Assembly (NCBI GenBank): GCA_037178625.1
Contig: CM074145.1
Coordinates: forward strand, 1,116,001-1,180,000
Length of the DNA stretch: 64,000 nt
From: Skeletonema tropicum
Taxonomy: Eukaryota; Bacillariophyta; Thalassiosirophyceae; Thalassiosirales; Thalassiosiraceae
Direction of reading: 5' to 3'
In this document: one piece after another, positions 59,415 through 64,000 of the stretch
Layout of the letters: each line of letters begins with the position of its first letter
Position numbering within the stretch: the stretch's first letter is position 1
Position numbers and translations under genes: made by a program
Notes under the pieces: model-generated
Databases searched by the model: none
The model's input: the letters and a program-made list of their open reading frames with translations, nothing else
What the model was told of the DNA's origin: nothing

Positions 59415-60908
59415 AGATGTAACATTGTTTGACTTGTAACTTGTATGTTGCGATATTTTTCTCTTTATCTAAGTACTGTTACATATATGTTTGTTATGTA
59501 CATTTTGTTGTTAAGAATCTCGACCCACTACCACATCATGTAGCGCAGTGTTTCAGCTTTGTTTGATTTTGTGTTCATATGAGATTCATTCGTAGCCATG
59601 GGTGCTCTGTAGCTATCAAGAGAAAGATTGGGTTCATATTTTCTTCCTATTACATCGGTGTTACTTCCCACAGCCCAGTTCGAATCTTCTGCGCCGACGA
59701 TCGGAGCAAGGTCAATTGGCCCTCCGTACTGGAAGGCGACATCGCTCTTGACATAGCTTAGAGTCATGAACATGTTTACTAGCGATGCTGTGAGTGCAGT
59801 GTGTACAACAATTGCAAAAATTACAACGGAGTAGATGTCTTTGTATTTCGTCATGCTGTTGACTGTGGAGATGCTCTTGATGTTACGATGTGGCGCTGGC
59901 GTGAATATGTAGGTAAGGCAAATGAAGTGCTGCTATTCATGATGTTACAATCAAATGCATACCAGAAGATCATATATAGGATAGAAGCAAAACGATATAG
60001 ACCGCATACTTAGGCGTCAGTCAATTCCGTTGTTTGATGCAGAGCTTCTTTGTTTTTCATCAGAACACGATTTGTGTTCCCAACAGAAACAGGACAGAAA
60101 GAATGGAATGGCGCACAATTCAAACCATTTCAGCGCAACAGGCTTCTATGCTATTATTTCTGCTCGCCCAAAATTTCGCTGTTGCTACCTACAGTTCTCA
60201 ACAAGCGAAGCCATGAAAGGTGTGATTGAGATGATTAGACTCAAGAAGTAATGACATACGTTTGAGTCGGGCGGGCGGGGTTTCGAGAAGGAATCATTCT
60301 ACTTATTAGTACTTTCCATCCCCTTATGTACCTACTTTGTGATATCCCAACTAAAGCTAACTCCCAACTGTCACTTCTTCATAAATTTGAATTTTGATGC
60401 CAACGGAACGCCAACGGCTAGTAACGGCTTGAAAATCATCGCCACTCGATCGCCATAAGCTATCAATTGAGAAAAGTTTCCCAATCCTACCCAAACTAAA
60501 GGTTACAGTCACATTTTAATAGGCATGTAGGAATTAATATGAAAGTACTTCTGCGCTTTTCCTACCTTTCCACACAGACTCAATCATCATAATATCTTTC
60601 GTGGTGTCATTATTTTTCAATCGACTCTTCCTAGGTACGATCCACTATTTTGCACCACGTCAGCTTGACGCCTGCGACTTGAGAAATGTTCCGCCAACGC
60701 GCTGCCTCCAACGATTTTTGTTCTTTGAGTGACCGATGTCACGATGGACCACATACTTGACACTATGTTTTCAAATCGACCATTATTCTATTGGCATTTA
60801 TGCAACGGTTGCCGGCATAATCCTAAGTTCGTGCAGCAACTCATACAACAAATTATTGCATCGTAGATTCTCCCATAATCTGTTCATCGGATTACTTAAA
60901 CAACAACA
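59415..60908. other. Intergenic with one doubtful ORF
   Basis: It contains the small minus-strand ORF 59528-59854, listed separately. From 59855 to 60908 nothing is recognised except a GCATGTAGGAATTAAT motif at about 60523 that matches the scattered TAGGAATT motifs. A GC-rich spot, CGGGCGGGCGGGG, is near 60269. Confidence 0.45.
59528..59854 (-). CDS. Small ORF with N-terminal TM, doubtful
   Basis: It encodes 108 residues. One hydrophobic segment (VVIFAIVVHTALTASLVNMF) lies near the N terminus, followed by a soluble, acidic tail without a recognisable motif. It has a plausible methionine start and no overlap with another gene. There is no homology I can name, so it may be a chance ORF. Confidence 0.35.
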   Translation of the reverse strand: MTKYKDIYSVVIFAIVVHTALTASLVNMFMTLSYVKSDVAFQYGGPIDLAPIVGAEDSNWAVGSNTDVIGRKYEPNLSLDSYRAPMATNESHMNTKSNKAETLRYMMW

Positions 60909-62288
60909 ATGATGTCATCCTTCCCTTTGCAATCAGCAGCATTTGCAGCGCTGCTTTTGGCTTCTCGCACATATTCGTTTACACTACCAATCAAACATGA
61001 CGTGACAAGCCATTCGTCATCCTGGTCGTCCACTCTCCAGGCAGCAGCATCTGCGGATGATCCACAACGGCGTCCTTCGTTCCAGGAAGCCGGTCAAGTC
61101 GAGCCTTCTGACATCTCCGCAGCCGCTGCACAAGATGGAATCTACGAGCAGCAGCACCCTAAAATGATGGATGTCTCTAAAGACTTAAACAACGACAAAC
61201 ATGTCGACAACTTTCTACGCTCATCCGAGTTTGCCGACCTCGAACCGCTCGCGCACTCTGAAACACGGTCATCTCGTCTTGACGCTGAAAATCGCCTCCG
61301 TGCAATCTACACAACCGCTGGGACAGATCCATATTGGGCACTCCGTGATGAAATCATTCAATTGGAAGCTGACCTCGAGGCTGGTAAAGATGTAGGTATT
61401 TCAGATGAAGCTGTGTCTGCAGTGAGGAATTTGTTGAGGAAGGCGCAAAGTAAGGACCCTGAGCATGTCTATAGAATAACTAGTGCAGCGGCACAGGCAG
61501 CGGAGAGGATGGGAAGGATGGAGGAGAGTGAGAAGTACCGACAGGAGAGCTTGAAGGCTAGGAAGATGCTTCCTTGGTTCAATCTGGAAGGATTGTGGGT
61601 TGGAAAGTATGGTACACATGGCTTTGAAATGATCAAGTGAGTTCATGTGAAATTTTGTTAAGATTTGTGTTATCTTCAACATTGATTTGGACTAATCTCA
61701 AAACAATACTTTGACCACTGCTCTTCTCAAAGCGTCACATACAGTGGAGATACGTTAATAGCGTACAAGGTCACTGGCGATAAAAACATTCCTCGTGGCG
61801 AAATCTCATTCACTGCTGATCTAACACCACAGTTCGAAGAATCGCCTAACACGCTCGATCCGATTGTGTTGTCTGAAAATTCTGCAAAGAAGTGGGGCAC
61901 CAAGAAACTACCGCGATTCTCTGGTGAAGGACATGCCGCCGAACCAGGCTACGTGAACAATCAATACTTGGAGGGACAACTTGTTGTGATTGGAGAAGGA
62001 GATTACTTCTCCTTTGCATGGATCCCGCTTGAGCATCAGATATTTTTCGGTAGGCCCTCACCAGAGTTGACTCTCAAAATGCTCCGAGAGGGAGGAGGCA
62101 CGTCATTAACTGCTGGACTTGGAATGGCCGCTCCTGGATTGGATGCTCACGTGAACGAGCAAACAGATTACATCAAAAGGTGTTTAGAGGTTACTCAGGA
62201 TACTTTTTTGGATGAATGGAACGAAGGTAAAACTGACTCGTTTTCAGGAATTTGGCATGGAAACGAAGAAGAATGTTACTTTGAGTGA
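60909..62288 (+). CDS. Plastid-targeted protein with FBXO31-like C-terminal domain
   Basis: The exons are 60909-61636 and 61733-62288, split by a 96-bp phase-2 intron, giving 427 residues. The signal peptide (FPLQSAAFAALLLASRTYS) precedes FTLPIKHD, matching diatom plastid targeting. A helical middle part has TPR-like spacing (VYRITSAAAQAAERMGRMEE). The junction gives LEGLWVGKYGTHGFEMINVT and then KVTGDKNIPRGEISFTADL, a pattern like the G-L-W-x-G-x-Y-G-x-H-G and T-G-D-x-N-x-P core seen next to the F-box of FBXO31-type proteins. No F-box is present. The domain is likely a beta-barrel of ligand- or protein-binding type. Its plastid role is unknown. Confidence 0.75.
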
Positions 62289-62818
62289 GTACTTGAGTAC
62301 GTTTATTAGATTGTGAAGTATCAGATAGACTTTCTTACCTGAAATGAAATGGGGGAGTGAAGCACATTGTAAATAATAGAGTGGATAAACATAAACAAAG
62401 ATACATGAAGAATGGTGCAAATCTTCATTCATATGTCACATCTGCAGACCATCATAAATGCGTGATGGAACTGTCAAAGAACGGCAGCGGGCACAATCCG
62501 GCGAGCGAGGGTATTGTAAAAAATGAAGAAGGATTTTGTAGATTACAAGGGTGGATGTGTTCAAAAATGCCGATACTTACTACGAGAGGAATAAGTACTT
62601 GTGATGTCCGAGCTGACACGTAAGTCGTAAATAAGACACTACTTGTGTTCTCTTTGAACAGAGTTCTGTAGAAAGGTTCGGAAATCTTGAGTCATCTTTG
62701 CTCCACCCTACTTCCACCCTACCATACCCCATCACGACAAGGCGAGCCGCGCATGCACACAACATGCCCAATTACTCTATGCCCATATTATTATCTACTT
62801 CTTATCGTCAAAAGAACA
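62289..62818. other. Intergenic, nothing recognised
   Basis: This includes the 3' flank of the previous gene and the promoter of the fibrillin gene. Open frames at 62357-62623 and 62580-62771 show no coding features. Confidence 0.45.
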
Positions 62819-63859
62819 ATGAAAGCAATTCTATTCCTATCAGTCCTACTACTACTTCGGGCGTCAGCTGCCAGTAGCTTCAAGCCGGCCTTTGTTACGG
62901 TGCCGCTGCCATCTCCTTGCACCAAAAGTTCCGTCCTTTCCAGTAGAATCGACGCTGACACCAATGAACCTGATCTCGAAAAGTTCAACAATGACATTTA
63001 TGCAAATGATGCAACTGGTGCAACGGTGCATATGCTGAGAAGTGAGCTGAAAGCACGTCTTCTCAATGCAGCTGACGACTATGCTGCTCTAAGAGCTAAG
63101 ACGGATGAACTTGTGCTCAGAGCCAAAGAATTCGAAGAACAAACCAGCAGTGATGCATCTGCCACAGAGCAAAGGATCGTTCCAAGATTGCTGAGGAAGA
63201 TTGTCCGCAAAATCTCAAGACGCAAACGCAATAAGAAGAGCGAGGGAAAGACTCTATCTCAGTCAAAAGGCATTCTCGCCTCGGATTCGTTTAAGCAGAT
63301 GAAACTTGATGTAGGTGTAACGGGAAACAAAGTAATCGAACTGGCAGAGCAGTTGTCTCTTCTCAATCCTAACCCAAATCCTACCTTGGGTTTCAAGGGA
63401 TATGGCGGAGTCTCAGCAAAAGATAATATGCTCGATGGGCAGTGGAAACTTCGCTTCACAACAGCAGCAGATGCGTCGTTTGCTGCGTCAAAGGAGAGAG
63501 GAGTGGCGATTACCTCCCAAGTGATCGATGCCGAGAAGGGCACATTCACAAATGTAGTAGACTTCGAGAAGGGAAAGTTACGTGGCTTTCGTGTGATTGT
63601 GAATGGCAAGCCCTTGTCTAATACTGACATTCAATTGGCATTTAAAAGTGTCAAACTCTTACGCAAATCTCGCTTCCCAAAGTTATTTGGAGAGATCTCG
63701 ATCCGACTACCAAGTAGATTGATTCGCTGGCTGGCTGCAAGGAATAGACCTGAAGATGAGCGGAATGCGCCTTACCTTAGCTTGAAATATCTCGATGAAG
63801 ATCTAAGAATTCACACAACCGACTCCGATAATTGGTTCGTACAGAGTCGCATCTCGTAA
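62819..63859 (+). CDS. Plastid lipid-associated protein (fibrillin/PAP)
   Basis: It encodes 346 residues from the methionine of MKAILFLSVLLLLRASAASS, chosen because the signal peptide begins there and is followed by FKPAFVTV, the diatom plastid motif. A basic helical region (RKIVRKISRRKRNKK) precedes the PAP domain. The domain signature is the N-P-x-P entry (LLNPNPNPTLGFKG), LDGQWKLRFTTAADASFAAS, a middle FTNVVDFEKGKLRGFRVIVN, and the end LSLKYLDEDLRIHTTDSDNW, then FVQSR. Fibrillins bind lipids at plastoglobules and thylakoids and help protect membranes under stress. The basic insert before the domain is unusual. It is single-exon. Confidence 0.9.
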   Translation: MKAILFLSVLLLLRASAASSFKPAFVTVPLPSPCTKSSVLSSRIDADTNEPDLEKFNNDIYANDATGATVHMLRSELKARLLNAADDYAALRAKTDELVLRAKEFEEQTSSDASATEQRIVPRLLRKIVRKISRRKRNKKSEGKTLSQSKGILASDSFKQMKLDVGVTGNKVIELAEQLSLLNPNPNPTLGFKGYGGVSAKDNMLDGQWKLRFTTAADASFAASKERGVAITSQVIDAEKGTFTNVVDFEKGKLRGFRVIVNGKPLSNTDIQLAFKSVKLLRKSRFPKLFGEISIRLPSRLIRWLAARNRPEDERNAPYLSLKYLDEDLRIHTTDSDNWFVQSRIS

Positions 63860-64000
63860 TTCTCACAGCCAACCCTTGTTTCATTTGTATGTAGAACTGT
63901 AAGCCAATGTAATAAGAGTAAATCATTATTGATCTCAACTTCTATTTCGGCTTAGATGCAACTCTCTTCATCGAAAATTGCATCATCGTTGACTGTGAAA

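Noticed and set aside
60030..60251. Overlapping plus ORFs of 73 and 60 aa
   Set aside because: Two frames open over the same DNA, no motif, no conserved neighbour; likely chance.

Overview
The window is nuclear DNA of a eukaryotic alga, most probably a centric diatom of the Thalassiosira type. Several predicted proteins begin with a signal peptide followed by the diatom plastid-entry signature, an F just after the cleavage site (SASAFAPTSF, ISAFTHPS, VSAFSPSR, SSFKPAF). Introns are few, short (about 70-125 bp) and GT-AG. Genes are mostly single-exon and lie on both strands. Species cannot be settled from the sequence alone.

Region 1, 1-7.8 kb: three tandem copies of a two-exon EF-hand membrane protein gene (the first is cut by the window edge), with a decaying downstream ORF in two of the units. 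Between the units lie inverted-repeat elements. A basic, disordered protein gene (6198-7271) sits between two inverted copies of the EF-hand 3' end.

Region 2, 7.8-18 kb: ordinary single-copy genes: mitochondrial-type D-3-phosphoglycerate dehydrogenase (serine synthesis), a small two-TM protein, a plastid-targeted coiled protein, a stand-alone EXD2-type HNH/zinc protein, a large PPR protein, and a two-exon plastid-targeted membrane protein.

Region 3, 18-35 kb: a tandem array of four patatin-like phospholipase genes, each with a separate signal-peptide exon and a conserved roughly 500-bp 5' block. Copy 1 has a seven-fold W/K-rich internal expansion, copy 2 a 4-bp frameshift near its C terminus, copy 3 a duplicated oxyanion-loop segment and repeated tail, and copy 4 has lost its catalytic core. 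A decayed TA-flanked DDE transposon with long terminal inverted repeats (21313-24193) lies inside the array. A sigma-like glutathione S-transferase at the array edge shares part of the same 5' block.

Region 4, 35-41 kb: the GST gene, a flavin-containing monooxygenase, then an accessory stretch of three consecutive TIR elements and a hairpin-forming minisatellite.

Region 5, 41-64 kb: cytosolic phosphoglycerate kinase, a lumenal FKBP, a mitochondrial protein of unknown function, a TIR element, an unknown protein head-to-head with a membrane sulfotransferase (its PAPS loop is restored by a 79-bp intron), a BspA-type LRR protein, a Cu+ P-type ATPase, a protein with two SET domains, an RNI-type LRR protein, an EF-hand/TM/Cys-rich protein, a plastid-targeted protein with an FBXO31-like domain, and a plastid fibrillin.

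No tRNA, rRNA or CRISPR was recognised. The strongest candidate for something undescribed is the patatin array: a birth-and-death lipase cluster whose copies share a mobile-looking 5' block that also lies in front of a GST gene.
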